Shown piece after piece: positions 1 through 10,000 of a DNA stretch of 64,000 nt (its first letter is position 1; each line of letters opens with the position of its first letter). The stretch lies in assembly GCF_001618005.1 (NCBI RefSeq), contig NZ_LQXA01000035.1, forward strand, positions 186,001 to 250,000, read 5' to 3'. A program made the position numbers and the translations under genes. Origin of the DNA: Clavibacter tessellarius. GTDB taxonomy: Bacteria > Actinomycetota > Actinomycetes > Actinomycetales > Microbacteriaceae. The notes beneath the pieces are model-generated. The model saw nothing but the letters and a program-made list of their open reading frames with translations. It was not told where the DNA came from and did not search any database.

Positions 1-72
1 TGCACGCCCTCTAGCACCCGCCATCACCGACACACAAGCCGGGTCCGGAGTCGGGCCTGAAGGAGACAACCC

Positions 73-1521
73 ATGAGCGAATCCGTCAACCTCCCCGCAC
101 TCGGCGAGAGCGTCACCGAGGGCACGGTGACCCGCTGGCTCAAGAACGTCGGCGACCACGTCGAGGTGGACGAGCCCCTCCTCGAGGTCTCGACCGACAA
201 GGTCGACACGGAGATCCCCTCCCCCGTCGCGGGCGTGATCGAGGAGATCCTCGTCCAGGAGGACGAGACCGTCGAGGTCGGTGCCGTCCTCGTGCGCATC
301 GGCGACGGCTCGGGTGGCGGCGACGCCCCCGCCGAGGAGCCCGCGGCCGCGGCCGAGCCCGAGCAGCAGGACGAGCCGGCCGAGGAGGCCGTCGACGACC
401 AGGTGACCCCGTCCACCGAGGCGGATGACGACTCCGAGGCGCCCGCGCCCGTCGAGCCCGAGCCCGCCCCTGCGGCCCCGCAGCCGGCCGCGGCCGAGGA
501 GACCCCGGCCCCCGCGCCGGCGGCTCCCGTCGCTGCCGCTCCCGCGCCGGCCGTGGCTCCCGCGCCCGCCGCGGCTCCGGCTCCGGCCCCCGCCGCGTCC
601 GGCAACGCGGGCTACGTCACCCCGCTGGTGCGCAAGCTCGCCAACGAGCGCGGCGTCGACATCGCGTCGGTCACGGGTACCGGGGTCGGTGGCCGCATCC
701 GCAAGGAGGACGTCCTCGCCGCGGCGGAGGCCGCCGCCTCCGCCGTCCGCTCCACGGCTCCGTCGGCGCCCGCCGCCCCGGCCGCGGCTCCCCTCGAGAC
801 GTCGCCGCTGCGCGGCACGACGGCCAAGATGTCGCGCATGCGCAAGCTCATCGCCGACCGCGCGGTGGTCTCCATGCAGTCGACGGCGCAGCTCACCTCC
901 GTGGTCGAGGTGGACGTCACGAAGGTGGCCCGCTTCCGCGACCGTGTGAAGGGCGAGTTCCTCGAGAAGACCGGCGTCAAGCTCTCCTTCCTGCCGTTCT
1001 TCGCACTGGCCGCAGCGGAGGCACTGCGCGCCTACCCGGTCGTCAACGCGACCGTCGACGGCGACAGCATCGTCTACCCGGATCACGAGAACATCAGCAT
1101 CGCGGTCGACACCGAGCGCGGCCTGCTGACCCCCGTGGTCAAGGACGCCGAGGGCAAGAACCTCGCCCAGTTCGCGTCGGAGATCGCCGACCTCGCTGCC
1201 CGCACCCGCGACAACAAGCTGTCGCCGGACGAGCTGGCAGGCGGCACGTTCACGCTCACCAACACGGGTTCGCGTGGCGCGCTGTTCGACACCCCGGTGG
1301 TCTTCCTGCCGCAGTCCGCAATCCTCGGCACCGGCATCGTCACCAAGCGCCCCGTCGTCATCACGGCCGACGGACAGGACACGATCGCCATCCGCTCCAC
1401 GGTGTACCTGGCGCTCTCGTACGACCACCGCATCGTCGACGGCGCGGACGCCTCCCGCTTCCTCGTCGCGGTGAAGAACCGCCTCGAGGCGGGCGCCTTC
1501 GACGCCGACCTCGGCATCTAG
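73..1521 (+). CDS. sucB: Dihydrolipoamide acyltransferase (E2) of 2-oxo acid dehydrogenase
   Basis: E2 core enzyme that passes acyl groups from the E1 component to CoA; in actinobacteria one such E2 is known to serve both the pyruvate (AceE) and 2-oxoglutarate complexes. The 482-residue product has one N-terminal lipoyl domain (about 1-77, lipoylation motif [12 protein letters not shown]), a long Ala/Pro/Glu linker (about 80-178), a peripheral-subunit-binding domain ([20 protein letters not shown], about 180-216) and a C-terminal catalytic domain with the active-site motif SYDHRIVDG. The ATG follows GAAGGAGA, a good ribosome-binding site. The lipoyl cofactor implies a need for lipoate synthesis or salvage genes, which are not in this window. 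An upstream lpd gene is expected but lies outside. The partner aceE is at 20 kb. Confidence 0.95.
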   Translation: MSESVNLPALGESVTEGTVTRWLKNVGDHVEVDEPLLEVSTDKVDTEIPSPVAGVIEEILVQEDETVEVGAVLVRIGDGSGGGDAPAEEPAAAAEPEQQDEPAEEAVDDQVTPSTEADDDSEAPAPVEPEPAPAAPQPAAAEETPAPAPAAPVAAAPAPAVAPAPAAAPAPAPAASGNAGYVTPLVRKLANERGVDIASVTGTGVGGRIRKEDVLAAAEAAASAVRSTAPSAPAAPAAAPLETSPLRGTTAKMSRMRKLIADRAVVSMQSTAQLTSVVEVDVTKVARFRDRVKGEFLEKTGVKLSFLPFFALAAAEALRAYPVVNATVDGDSIVYPDHENISIAVDTERGLLTPVVKDAEGKNLAQFASEIADLAARTRDNKLSPDELAGGTFTLTNTGSRGALFDTPVVFLPQSAILGTGIVTKRPVVITADGQDTIAIRSTVYLALSYDHRIVDGADASRFLVAVKNRLEAGAFDADLGI

Positions 1522-1543
1522 CGCACGCACCTGACGGTCGGCC

Positions 1544-3187
1544 TCACCGGTCGTCCATCAGGTCGCGGATCCGCCATCCGGCCTCCCCCCTGACCATCAG
1601 GAGGGAGGCCGGTCGGCGTTCCGGGGCATCCGCGTCCCCGTGCATCGTGATGAGCGCCGTGTCGCCGAGGCGCTGGGCCGTGTCCAACCGGTCGGACGCG
1701 TGCAGCTCGGAGCCCTCCGGCCCTCCCGACCGTGCCCGGGAACGGTCGGCGTCCTCGATCGCGGAGTCCGGCTGATCCACCTCGTGGAGGCATCCGTCCG
1801 AGGCGGCGCGCAGGCACGCCGCGCGAAGCCGGAGCAGCGCCGGCGCGGCGACGTCGGGATCCGGGGAGGCCGCCGCATCCGCGTCGGGATGATCCGGCAC
1901 CACGTCCGTCGGTACCTGCTCCGGCATCCCGTCGGCGGTCCCCGGTCCCGTCGAGGGCGTCGGGCGCCCGACGGCCGTCTGCGGGGCGTCGTGCGCCGCG
2001 GCGCCCAGCATCGGCACGACGACAGCGCCGGATGCCGCGACGAGGAGCGCCACGGCGCCGCCCACCCACGCACGCGGACGCACCGCGGCCGTCTCCCGTA
2101 GGACGGCGGCGCCGGCGATGCGCAGGCGGGCGGCGCACCGGCGCCCGAGCGTCTCCCGGGGCGCCCGATGGCGGCGAGGCGCGACGCGCGGGAGGACTCC
2201 CCTCGACGCCTCGACCCGCCTCTCGCGCCGCCGGGGGACACGCGGCCCGTCGGGGAGCGGCCCGATCGCCGCGGCGCCGGGTACGCCGCCGACGGGCCAC
2301 CGGTCGTCGTCCGCCGGGTGGAGCGCGATGTCCGCCAGAGGTGCCGCATCCACGGTCTCCAGCAGCCGATCGGCGAGGTCGTGCGCGGTGGCGTCCGATT
2401 CGCCGTGGACCGCGTCGTCGAGCCGGGTGAGCCAGTCGTCCCAGCAGGAGTCAGCGGATCGCGGCCCCCCGTCATGGGGCATCCGGAGCGCAGCCGCCAT
2501 GCGCGCCACCCGGGCCAGGTCGTCCGCCATCGGGTCCGTGCCGTGGCCGGGTCCGGAGGCCGCTCCCTCCTCGTCCGATCCGCCCGGCAGGTGCGCGGAT
2601 CCGAGCCCGCCGAGCACCGGGCGCCCCGTCCCGTCCAGGAGGACGTGCGTCAGGTCGAGCGCCCCGTGCGCGATGCCGACCTGGTGGAGGTCGCCGAGAC
2701 CCCGCAGGACGGACGCCAGCAGGGTCGCCACCTCCCCGGGCGTCAGGCCGCCCCTCCTGCCCACGAGCGCCGCCGCGGTGCCGCGGGCGCACAGGGTCTG
2801 GACGAGGCACGTGCCGCCGTCCGCGAGCGACGCGACGTCGAGCAGGCGCACGACGTGCTCGGAGTCGACCGCCTGGAGCGCCAGTATCTCGGTGTGGCCA
2901 CGACTCCGCTGCGTGGCGGGGACGATCTTCACCGCGACGTTGCCCGAGGGGTCCTCGCCGTCGCCCAGGCGCGCCGTGGGTCGACCGAGGAACACCTGCG
3001 CGCGCTCGCCCCGGCCGACGAGCCGGACCAACCGGTAGCCGGCGATGTCCGATGCGCCGTCGACGGGTCCCGTGCCCGCACGGCGCCGAGCGGCGGCGGG
3101 CGTCCGCCCCGGTGGCGAGGGACGTCGCTCCCCGTCCCGCGCGCGCGTCTCCCGCGATCCCCGCCTTCCCTCACGTGCTCCCTGCAC
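1544..3187 (-). CDS. Serine/threonine pseudokinase-like membrane protein
   Basis: About 547 residues. The N-terminal half is kinase-like: a glycine loop (LVGRGERAQVFLG, near residue 50) and the VAVKIV lysine motif are present. The catalytic loop reads AHGALDLTHVLLD instead of HRDLKPxN, and the DFG position reads LGGLGS, so the catalytic and metal-binding aspartates are missing. A single membrane span (AWVGGAVALLVAASGAVVV, about 376-396) is followed by an extracytoplasmic Asp/Pro-rich tail. This predicts a membrane-anchored scaffold or sensor without phosphotransfer activity. The GTG start at 3187 was chosen because GGAGGA lies 7 nt upstream; a second GTG is two codons earlier. It is convergent with sucB and sits where lipB/lipA are found in many relatives. 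The kinase fold is read from motifs; the function is unknown. Confidence 0.75.
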   Translation of the reverse strand: MQGAREGRRGSRETRARDGERRPSPPGRTPAAARRRAGTGPVDGASDIAGYRLVRLVGRGERAQVFLGRPTARLGDGEDPSGNVAVKIVPATQRSRGHTEILALQAVDSEHVVRLLDVASLADGGTCLVQTLCARGTAAALVGRRGGLTPGEVATLLASVLRGLGDLHQVGIAHGALDLTHVLLDGTGRPVLGGLGSAHLPGGSDEEGAASGPGHGTDPMADDLARVARMAAALRMPHDGGPRSADSCWDDWLTRLDDAVHGESDATAHDLADRLLETVDAAPLADIALHPADDDRWPVGGVPGAAAIGPLPDGPRVPRRRERRVEASRGVLPRVAPRRHRAPRETLGRRCAARLRIAGAAVLRETAAVRPRAWVGGAVALLVAASGAVVVPMLGAAAHDAPQTAVGRPTPSTGPGTADGMPEQVPTDVVPDHPDADAAASPDPDVAAPALLRLRAACLRAASDGCLHEVDQPDSAIEDADRSRARSGGPEGSELHASDRLDTAQRLGDTALITMHGDADAPERRPASLLMVRGEAGWRIRDLMDDR

Positions 3188-3366
3188 GACCACCGTCCTC
3201 CCCGGCTGCCGCTCCCCTGTCGAGGAGGGGCGGCCCCTCGGAGGGGGAGCATGCGCGACGCGTCGTGTCGAGGCGGCTCCGCCGCTGCTGTCGGGGATGG
3301 CGTCGCCTTCGCGAGGCTGGGAGGGAGCCAACGTGGCGCGGTGCCGGGACGTGCCCGGGCACCGGG

Positions 3367-3372
3367 TATCCT
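3367..3372 (+). promoter_or_regulatory. -10 hexamer TATCCT, leaderless promoter
   Basis: TATCCT ends exactly 7 nt before the ATG at 3380, so transcription would begin at or next to the start codon. No Shine-Dalgarno sequence is present. No -35 box is evident. Confidence 0.5.
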
Positions 3373-3379
3373 GGGCACC

Positions 3380-4090
3380 ATGGCCCGCAAGACAGCCTCT
3401 CCGAAGGCGCCCAAGGAACCCGGCCGCATCAAGCAGATGTGGCAGGTCTTCCAGATGACCCGGCGGTACGACAAGAGCTCGGTCTGGTGGATGCTCCTGG
3501 CGCTGCTCGGGCCCGTCGTCGTCGGCATCCTGCTCGCCGTCTTCGCGACGGGCGGCAGCTGGCTCACCGCGATCCTCTTCGTGATCGCCGGCGTCTTCGC
3601 CGGCATCCTCGCCTTCCTCATCGTCCTCGGGCGCAAGGCCGAGCGCGCCGCGTACCTGCAGATCAAGGGCCAGCCCGGCGCCGTCGGCGTGGTGCTCCGC
3701 AGCTCGCTCAAGCGCGGCTGGGTCGGGAGCGAGATGCCGGTCGCCGTCAACGGCAAGTCCCAGGACGCGGTCTACCGTGCCGTCGGGCGTCCCGGGGTCG
3801 CGCTGATCGGCGAGGGTCCCAAGAGCCGCACGACGCGCATGCTCGAGGACGAGCGCCGCAAGATCGCGCGCGTCCTCCCCAACGTGCCCGTGCACTTCGT
3901 CTTCGTGGGACCCGACGCCGACTCCGTCGAGCTGCACAAGCTCGCCGGCCGGCTGCAGCGCTTCCCGCGCACCATCACGAAGGCGGAGGTGCTGGCCGTC
4001 AACAACCGGCTCACCTCCCTCGGGCAGAACAGCATGCCGATCCCGAAGGGCGTGGACCCCTTCAAGGTGCGCCCGTCGCGCGCCCGCTGA
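3380..4090 (+). CDS. DUF4191 family membrane protein
   Basis: 236 residues, matching the DUF4191 family found next to glnA in many actinobacteria (Rv2219 in M. tuberculosis). The N-terminus is basic and followed by two hydrophobic spans (about 34-54 and 58-80), then a soluble domain of about 150 residues with GQPGAVGVVL and VHFVFVG. The function is not established. The start is the first ATG, preceded by a -10-like hexamer 7 nt away, which suggests a leaderless mRNA. It is divergent from the pseudokinase gene and co-directional with the J-domain gene that follows after 54 nt. Confidence 0.85.
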   Translation: MARKTASPKAPKEPGRIKQMWQVFQMTRRYDKSSVWWMLLALLGPVVVGILLAVFATGGSWLTAILFVIAGVFAGILAFLIVLGRKAERAAYLQIKGQPGAVGVVLRSSLKRGWVGSEMPVAVNGKSQDAVYRAVGRPGVALIGEGPKSRTTRMLEDERRKIARVLPNVPVHFVFVGPDADSVELHKLAGRLQRFPRTITKAEVLAVNNRLTSLGQNSMPIPKGVDPFKVRPSRAR

Positions 4091-4144
4091 TCCCCCTCTC
4101 GTCGCCCGTTTGCGCGGGCATGCGCCCCGGCGCAGACTGAGCCC

Positions 4145-4861
4145 ATGGATCCGGTCTCCGCTGCGGCCCTGCTCGGGGTCGCCGTCGACGCCGACCGGCC
4201 CACCATCAGCCGGGCCTACGCGCGCCGGGCCCGGGAGACGCATCCGGATCGGCTGCCCGGCGCGACGCCGCAGCAGCTCCGCACGGCACACGAGCGCTTC
4301 GTCCAGCTCACCCTCGCGCGCGATGCGCTGCTGCTGCGTCGCGATCCGAGGTCGACGCATCCCGGTGCGGTTCCCCGTCCGGGTCCCGCGGCGGCCCCCC
4401 GCGACGCGACGCCGCCGGTGACCGCGACACCCGAGCGCCGCCATCCCTACGGACGATCCCGACGCGAGCTCGCACGCAGGGGCCTCGGGCCGTCGATCGC
4501 CGCGGTGTGCGGGCTCGCGGGCATCCTGGTGGTCCTGGTGACGTTCCAGGACTCGACGCGGGCGCAGTTCACGACGATCGGCGCCGACCTGACACGGGAC
4601 GCGGTCGTCGTGCCGGTCCTCGATCCTGCCTCCCGCGCGAGCGAGTGCGTCGACACCACGTCGTGCACGCTCCTGGACATGACGGCCCCCGAGGACTGCA
4701 GCGCGGCCCTGGCGCGCTTCGAGGTGACCACGGGGCGCACGGACGACGGCCGCGAGACCGAGAGCCGCGAGCTGGGCGCCGTCCGTGCCGGGTCGCCCGC
4801 CCGCGTGGTGCTCGGCGGGGTCGACCCGGAGCTCGTCTACCTCGGGTGCGAGCCCGGCTGA
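4145..4861 (+). CDS. J-domain (DnaJ-like) membrane protein
   Basis: 238 residues. The N-terminus (about 1-65) is a J domain with the essential HPD motif at residues 33-35, the element that stimulates DnaK ATPase. A Pro/Arg-rich linker follows, then one membrane span (PSIAAVCGLAGILVVLVTF, about 118-136) and an extracytoplasmic domain with three cysteines (CVDTTSCTLLDM and EDCSAAL) that could form disulfides. Family members with this layout would recruit DnaK to the membrane; that role here is inferred. The glycine-rich and zinc-finger regions of true DnaJ are absent. CAGACT lies 6 nt before the ATG, so it may be leaderless. Confidence 0.75.
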   Translation: MDPVSAAALLGVAVDADRPTISRAYARRARETHPDRLPGATPQQLRTAHERFVQLTLARDALLLRRDPRSTHPGAVPRPGPAAAPRDATPPVTATPERRHPYGRSRRELARRGLGPSIAAVCGLAGILVVLVTFQDSTRAQFTTIGADLTRDAVVVPVLDPASRASECVDTTSCTLLDMTAPEDCSAALARFEVTTGRTDDGRETESRELGAVRAGSPARVVLGGVDPELVYLGCEPG

Positions 4862-4898
4862 CGCCGAGCCGCACCGTCCCCGAGGGGGCGTGCCGCGG

Positions 4899-5327
4899 TC
4901 ACGACGTGCGGACGAGGACCGTGCCGGAGAAGACGTCGTGGAGGCCGCGCTGGTCGGCGTTCCAGACCACCGCCGGCACCACCAGGCACAGGAGGACGGT
5001 GCGGAGCGCGGGGCGCCAGAGCGACACGTAGCCGCCCGTGAGCGGCCGCACGCGCATCCCGAGGACGACGTGGCCGACGCTGCCGCCCAGCGTGACGACG
5101 AGGACGTACTGCATCACGGCGAAGATCGCGAGCGTCGCCGTGGCGTCGTAGGAGAAGAAGGCCCACGACACGACGACCGCGAGGGCCCAGTCGATGCACA
5201 CGCCGACGATCCGCCGTCCGGCGCGGGCCACGGAGCCCCGCCCCCGCTCCGGGAGGCCGAGGCGCTCCCCCGGCCACCTGTTCCGTCCGGGATCGCCGAG
5301 TTCGGGGCTGTACGGGGTGGCGGGCAC
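4899..5327 (-). CDS. RDD family membrane protein
   Basis: 142 residues with the RDD-family layout: an Arg/Asp pair at the start of the first span (AGRRIVGVCIDWALAVVVSW), a second span (LAIFAVMQYVLVVTLGGSV) and a third (ALRTVLLCLVVPAVVWNAD) followed by GLHDVFSGT. RDD proteins are small three-span membrane proteins of mostly unknown role; some have been linked to cation transport. The gene is convergent with the J-domain gene and divergent from glnA, a neighbourhood conserved in actinobacteria. The GTG at 5327 is preceded by TAGGAT with 6 nt spacing, which suggests a leaderless transcript. Confidence 0.85.
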   Translation of the reverse strand: MPATPYSPELGDPGRNRWPGERLGLPERGRGSVARAGRRIVGVCIDWALAVVVSWAFFSYDATATLAIFAVMQYVLVVTLGGSVGHVVLGMRVRPLTGGYVSLWRPALRTVLLCLVVPAVVWNADQRGLHDVFSGTVLVRTS

Positions 5328-5333
5328 GCATCG

Positions 5334-5339
5334 ATCCTA
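5334..5339 (-). promoter_or_regulatory. -10 hexamer TAGGAT, leaderless promoter of RDD gene
   Basis: On the minus strand TAGGAT ends 6 nt before the GTG start at 5327. No Shine-Dalgarno sequence is present in the short spacer. Confidence 0.45.
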
Positions 5340-5410
5340 GGCGCGCGGGCGGTGGATCCCCTGATCTCCGGGGCATGCGGACAGTCGGCGACGCGCCCGG
5401 GACGGCCTGC

Positions 5411-5448
5411 GTAACATCGCGGAAACACGGCGGTTATGGCGAGGTAAC
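5411..5448. promoter_or_regulatory. GlnR-type nitrogen operator upstream of glnA
   Basis: Four half-sites with exact 6-nt spacers are visible: GTAAC (5411), GAAAC (5422), GTTAT (5433) and GTAAC (5444). This matches the tandem GTnAC-n6-GAAAC architecture of actinobacterial GlnR boxes. It ends 10 nt before a -10-like TAGGGT (5459-5464) and about 70 nt before the glnA start. It should place glnA under nitrogen control by GlnR; AmtR is a less likely alternative because its consensus differs. Confidence 0.8.
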
Positions 5449-5458
5449 CCCTTCCCCC

Positions 5459-5464
5459 TAGGGT
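5459..5464 (+). promoter_or_regulatory. Probable glnA -10 hexamer TAGGGT
   Basis: TAGGGT lies directly downstream of the GlnR-type box. Transcription would start near 5471, giving a leader of about 50 nt before the glnA ATG, which has its own ribosome-binding site (GGAG). Confidence 0.4.
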
Positions 5465-5520
5465 CGGAGAGGCTGAAACCGTCAGTCTCATCCGCTCCGG
5501 CCCCCTTTTGGAGACACCAC

Positions 5521-6945
5521 ATGTTCAGAGACTCATCCGAGGTGCTCGCGTTCATCAAGGACACCGACGTCAAGTTCCTCGATATCCGGTTCACCGACCT
5601 CCCCGGGGTGCAGCAGCACTTCAACATCCCCGCGTCCACCGTCGACGAGGAGTTCTTCTCCGTCGGCCAGCTGTTCGACGGCTCGTCCATCCGCGGCTTC
5701 GCGAGCATCCACGAGTCGGACATGCAGCTCATCCCCGACGTGACGACCGCCTACGTCGACCCGTTCCGCATCGAGCGCACGCTCATCATGGTGTTCGACA
5801 TCTACAACCCCCGCAACGGCGAGATCTACGCCCGCGACCCGCGCCAGGTGGCCAAGAAGGCCGAGAAGTTCCTCGCCGCGTCCGGCATCGCCGACACCGC
5901 GTTCTTCGCCCCCGAGGCCGAGTTCTACATCTTCGACGACGTCCGCTACGAGGTGAACCAGCACACGAGCTTCTACTCGGTGGACTCCGAGGAGGGCGCG
6001 TGGAACTCGGGACGCGAGGAGGAGGGCGGCAACCTCGGCAACAAGACGCCGTACAAGGGCGGCTACTTCCCCGTCAGCCCGGTCGACAAGCAGGCCGACC
6101 TCCGCGACGACATCAGCCTCAAGCTGATCGACGCAGGACTCATCCTCGAGCGCGCGCACCACGAGGTGGGCACGGGCGGCCAGGCCGAGATCAACTACCG
6201 CTTCGACACCATGGTGCACGCGGCGGACGACATCCTGAAGTTCAAGTACATCGTCAAGAACACGGCCGAGCAGTGGGGCAAGACGGCCACGTTCATGCCG
6301 AAGCCGCTCTTCGGCGACAACGGCTCGGGCATGCACACGCACCAGTCGCTCTGGAACGACGGCAAGCCGCTGTTCTACGACGAGGCCGGCTACGGCGGCC
6401 TGTCGGACGTCGCGCGCTGGTACATCGGCGGCATCCTCAAGCACGCGCCCGCCATCCTCGCGTTCACGAACCCGACGGTGAACTCCTACCACCGCCTCGT
6501 GCCCGGCTTCGAGGCGCCCGTCAACCTCGTGTACTCGGCGGGCAACCGCTCGGCGTCCATCCGCATCCCGATCACGGGCACCAACCCGAAGGCGAAGCGC
6601 ATCGAGTTCCGCGCGCCCGACGCGTCGAGCAACCCCTACCTCGCGTTCGCGGCGCAGCTCATGGCCGGCATCGACGGCATCAAGAACCGCATCGAGCCGC
6701 ACGAGCCCGTCGACAAGGACCTCTACGAGCTCCCGCCCGAGGAGGCGAAGAACATCCCGCAGGTGCCGGCGTCGCTCGGCGCCGCGCTGGACGCGCTGGA
6801 GGCCGACCACGACTTCCTCACGGCCGGCAACGTGTTCACGCCCGACCTCATCGAGACGTGGATCGAGTACAAGCGCGAGAAGGAGATCAAGCCCCTCGCG
6901 CAGCGCCCGCACCCGTTCGAGTTCGAGCTGTACTACGGCGTCTGA
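5521..6945 (+). CDS. glnA: Glutamine synthetase type I (GSI-beta)
   Basis: Makes glutamine from glutamate, ammonia and ATP; the main ammonium-assimilation enzyme. The 474-residue length is typical of the dodecameric GSI-beta class. Visible motifs include the N-terminal latch region ([19 protein letters not shown]), the D50-loop region [14 protein letters not shown] (metal site), the ammonium/ATP segment [16 protein letters not shown], and the adenylylation loop DKDLYELP with its tyrosine at residue 402. That tyrosine is the target of GlnE, encoded convergently just downstream. Regulation is therefore likely at two levels: the GlnR-type box upstream and reversible adenylylation. A strong hairpin follows the stop. 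Confidence 0.97.
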   Translation: MFRDSSEVLAFIKDTDVKFLDIRFTDLPGVQQHFNIPASTVDEEFFSVGQLFDGSSIRGFASIHESDMQLIPDVTTAYVDPFRIERTLIMVFDIYNPRNGEIYARDPRQVAKKAEKFLAASGIADTAFFAPEAEFYIFDDVRYEVNQHTSFYSVDSEEGAWNSGREEEGGNLGNKTPYKGGYFPVSPVDKQADLRDDISLKLIDAGLILERAHHEVGTGGQAEINYRFDTMVHAADDILKFKYIVKNTAEQWGKTATFMPKPLFGDNGSGMHTHQSLWNDGKPLFYDEAGYGGLSDVARWYIGGILKHAPAILAFTNPTVNSYHRLVPGFEAPVNLVYSAGNRSASIRIPITGTNPKAKRIEFRAPDASSNPYLAFAAQLMAGIDGIKNRIEPHEPVDKDLYELPPEEAKNIPQVPASLGAALDALEADHDFLTAGNVFTPDLIETWIEYKREKEIKPLAQRPHPFEFELYYGV

Positions 6946-6979
6946 TCCCCTCGCCGCCCCGCATCGGGGCGCCTGACGC

Positions 6980-7011
6980 ACGGGCCGTCCTCCTCCGGGA
7001 GGGCGGCCCGT
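6980..7011. terminator. Bidirectional hairpin between glnA and glnE
   Basis: A 14-bp stem (6980-6993 with 6998-7011, one G-U pair) closes on the tetraloop TCCG. It lies between the convergent stops of glnA and glnE and probably ends both transcripts. There is no T-run. Confidence 0.65.
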
Positions 7012-7068
7012 CGTCGTGTCCGCGGGAAGCCGATGGGGCGGCTCTCGGATGGGTGAGGTGACGCGGGG

Positions 7069-10000
7069 TCAGGCCCCGAGCGGATCCATGCGGTCGTCGA
7101 GCCCGTAGAAGAGCCGCTCGAACACCGCGCGCGACCGGCGCGTCACGCCCAGGTACTCCTCCTCCAGGACCGACGCGGATCCGGGCGGGTACTCCAGCAG
7201 GCGCGCGATGGCGTCGAGCGCCGCGCGGTCCGCGGGGAGGACGTCGGCCGTGCGGTTCGTCCAGAGGGTCATGGCCGAGCGCACGCGGGACGCCAGGAGC
7301 CAGGCCTCGCGCAGCCGCTCGGCGTCATCCGGCGCGACGAGCCCGGCGTCGACCGCCGCGTCGAGGGCGCCGAGCGTGGTCGGCGTGCGCAGCGCCGGGT
7401 GCGCGTGCGCGTGCTGCAGCTGCAGGAGCTGCACGAGCCACTCGACGTCGCTGAGGGAGCCGCGTCCGAGCTTCAGGTGCCGCGTCGGATCCGCGCCCTG
7501 AGGGAGCCGCTCGTTCTCCACGCGCGCCTTGATGCGCTTGATCTCCCGGACGTCGGCCTCGCCGATGGCCGCCGGGTACCGGATCCGGTCCGCCAGCTCC
7601 GTGAAGTCCGCGATGAGCCCGCTGTCGCCGACGACGCCACGTGCGCGCAGGAGCGCCTGCGCCTCCCACGTGAGCGACCAGCGCTCGTAGTAGGCCCGGT
7701 AGGACGCGAACGAGCGGACGACGGGGCCGTTGCGGCCCTCGGGTCGGAGGCCCGTGTCGAGGTCGAGCGGCAGGCGCGAGTCCTCGGTGAGGCGCGTCAG
7801 CTCGGACACGATGAGCTGCGCGCGGCGCTGGGCGAGGTCGGGGTCCATGCCGGCGATCGGGCGGTACACGTGCATCACGTCGGCGTCGGAGCCGAAGCCG
7901 AGCTCCGCCCCGCCGTAGCGGCCCATGGCGACCACGGCGTACTCGGGCCACGGCCCGTCCTCGCGGCGGATGGCGCGCATCACCCCGCGCAGGGTGGCCG
8001 TGGTGATGTCCGCGAGCGACGGCCCGAGGGTCTCGACGTGCGTGACGCCGACGATGGCGCCGATCGCGAGACGCAGGACCTCGCGGCGCCGCAGGGTCCG
8101 GAGCGCCGCGGCCGCCGCGTCGGCCGTGGGGTGGCGGTTCACCGTGGCCACCGCCTCCTCGTCGAGCGATGCCCGGGAGCGGGGCCGCAGATCCTCATCG
8201 CGGGCGAGCCACGCGGCCGCCTCGGGAACGCGGTCGAGCAGCTCGGACACGTAGCGGGATCCGGACAGCACCTGCGTCAGCCGCTGCGCCGCGCCCGCGG
8301 AGTCGCGCAGCATCCGCAGGAACCACGTCGCCTCGCCCAGCGCCTCGCTGAGCCGGCGGAACGCGAGCAGGCCGTGATCGGGATCCGGTCCATCCGCGAA
8401 CCACTGCAGGAGCACGGGCAGCAGGTGACGCTGGATGGCGGAGCTCCGGGACACGCCCTGCGAGAGCGCGCGGATGTGCGCGAGGGCACCGCGCGCGTCG
8501 ACGAAGCCGATGGCCGAGAGGCGCGCCGCGGCCTGGTCGCTCGTGAGGGCGAGCGTCTCCTCGGGGAGGGAGGCGACGGCGGCGAGCAGCGGGCGGTAGA
8601 ACAGGCGCTCGTGCAGCGTGCGGACCCGGGTCTTGGTGGCGGTCCACCGCGCGACGAGCTCCTCTGCTCGCCCGTCGAGGCCCGTGCTGCGCGCGAGAGC
8701 GCGCAACCGCTCCTCGTCGACGGGCATGAGGTGCGTGCGGTGCAGGCGCTCGAGCTGGAGGCGGTGCTCGAGCAGGCGCAGGTAGCGGTAGTCGCGGGCG
8801 AAGTCGCCGGCCTCCACGCGCCCGATGTAGCCCGCGTCGGCGAGGGCGACGAGCGCGGGCAGCGTGCCGCGCTGCCGCACCTGCTCGTCCGTCTGGCCGT
8901 GGACCAGCTGGAGGAGCTGCACCGTGAACTCGATGTCGCGGATGCCGCCGGGCCCGAGCTTGATCTGCTGGTGCAGCTGCTCGGCGGGGATGTTGTCCGT
9001 CACGCGCGTGCGCATCCGCTGGACCTGACCGACGAAGCCCTCGCGGGACGCGCTCGACCAGACGAGGGGAGCCACCGCATCGGCGTACCGCTCCCCCAGC
9101 TCGGCGTCGCCGGCCAGCGGCCGGGCCTTGAGGAGCGCCTGGAACTCCCAGTCCTTGGCCCACCGGTCGTAGTACGCCAGGTGCGAGTCGAGTGTGCGGA
9201 CGAGGGCGCCGGCCTTGCCCTCGGGCCGGAGGTTCGCGTCCACCTCCCAGAGCGCGGGCTCCACCTCGTGCTCGTCGATCCCGCGCATGGTGAGCACGGC
9301 CAGCCGCGTCGCGAGCTCGACCGCGCGATGGGGCTCGATCGCGGGCTCGCCGTCGGCGTCCGTCGCGGCCTCGGCCACGAAGATGACGTCGACGTCGCTG
9401 ACGTAGTTCAGCTCACGGGCCCCCGCCTTGCCCATGCCGATGACGGCGAGGCGGGTCGCCGCGATCTCGTCGGGACGGGCGCGGCCGAAGGTGCCGGGCG
9501 CCGACAGCTCGGCGCGGGCGACCGCGAGCGAGGCCTCGAGCGCGGCGCCCGCGAGGTCGGCCAACGCGGCCGTGACCGGTCGGACGGCCACGAGCGGGTC
9601 CGGGTGCACGAGGTCCCACGCGGCCACGCGGGCCACGAGGGCGCGGTACCGGATGCGGAGCGCCGCGCGCGCCTCGGCCCCGGTGATCGCGGCGACGCCG
9701 TCCACCGCGCCCACGGAGGCGAGCAGCACCTCCCGCACGTCGCCCGGCGCGGGCGAGTGCGCGAGCGGGAGGGCGAAGGCGTCGAGTTCGGCCGGATGCC
9801 GCGCCAGGAAGTCGGCGAGTCCGGCGGAGGATCCGAGCACCCGGGCCAGCCGGTGCCGCGCGTCGGCGTCGTCGAGCACGGCGCGCGTCCGCTCCGGGTC
9901 GAGCCGCAGCAGCCGGACGAGCGCATCGAGCGCGGCATCGGGATCCGCGCTCGGCGTCAGCGCCTCCACCAGGTCGGCCTCGGCCCACGCGGAGAGGTCG

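Noticed and set aside
300-610. Ala/Pro-rich repetitive stretch in sucB
   Set aside because: This is the flexible interdomain linker usual for E2 proteins, not a mobile repeat or recoding signal.
3385-3420. Alternative later start for the DUF4191 gene
   Set aside because: The first ATG has the best promoter spacing and gives the basic N-terminus typical of the family.
5533-6981. 482-codon frame antisense to glnA
   Set aside because: Shadow of the glnA reading frame, with repetitive Val/Glu/Asp/Arg composition and no homology signal.
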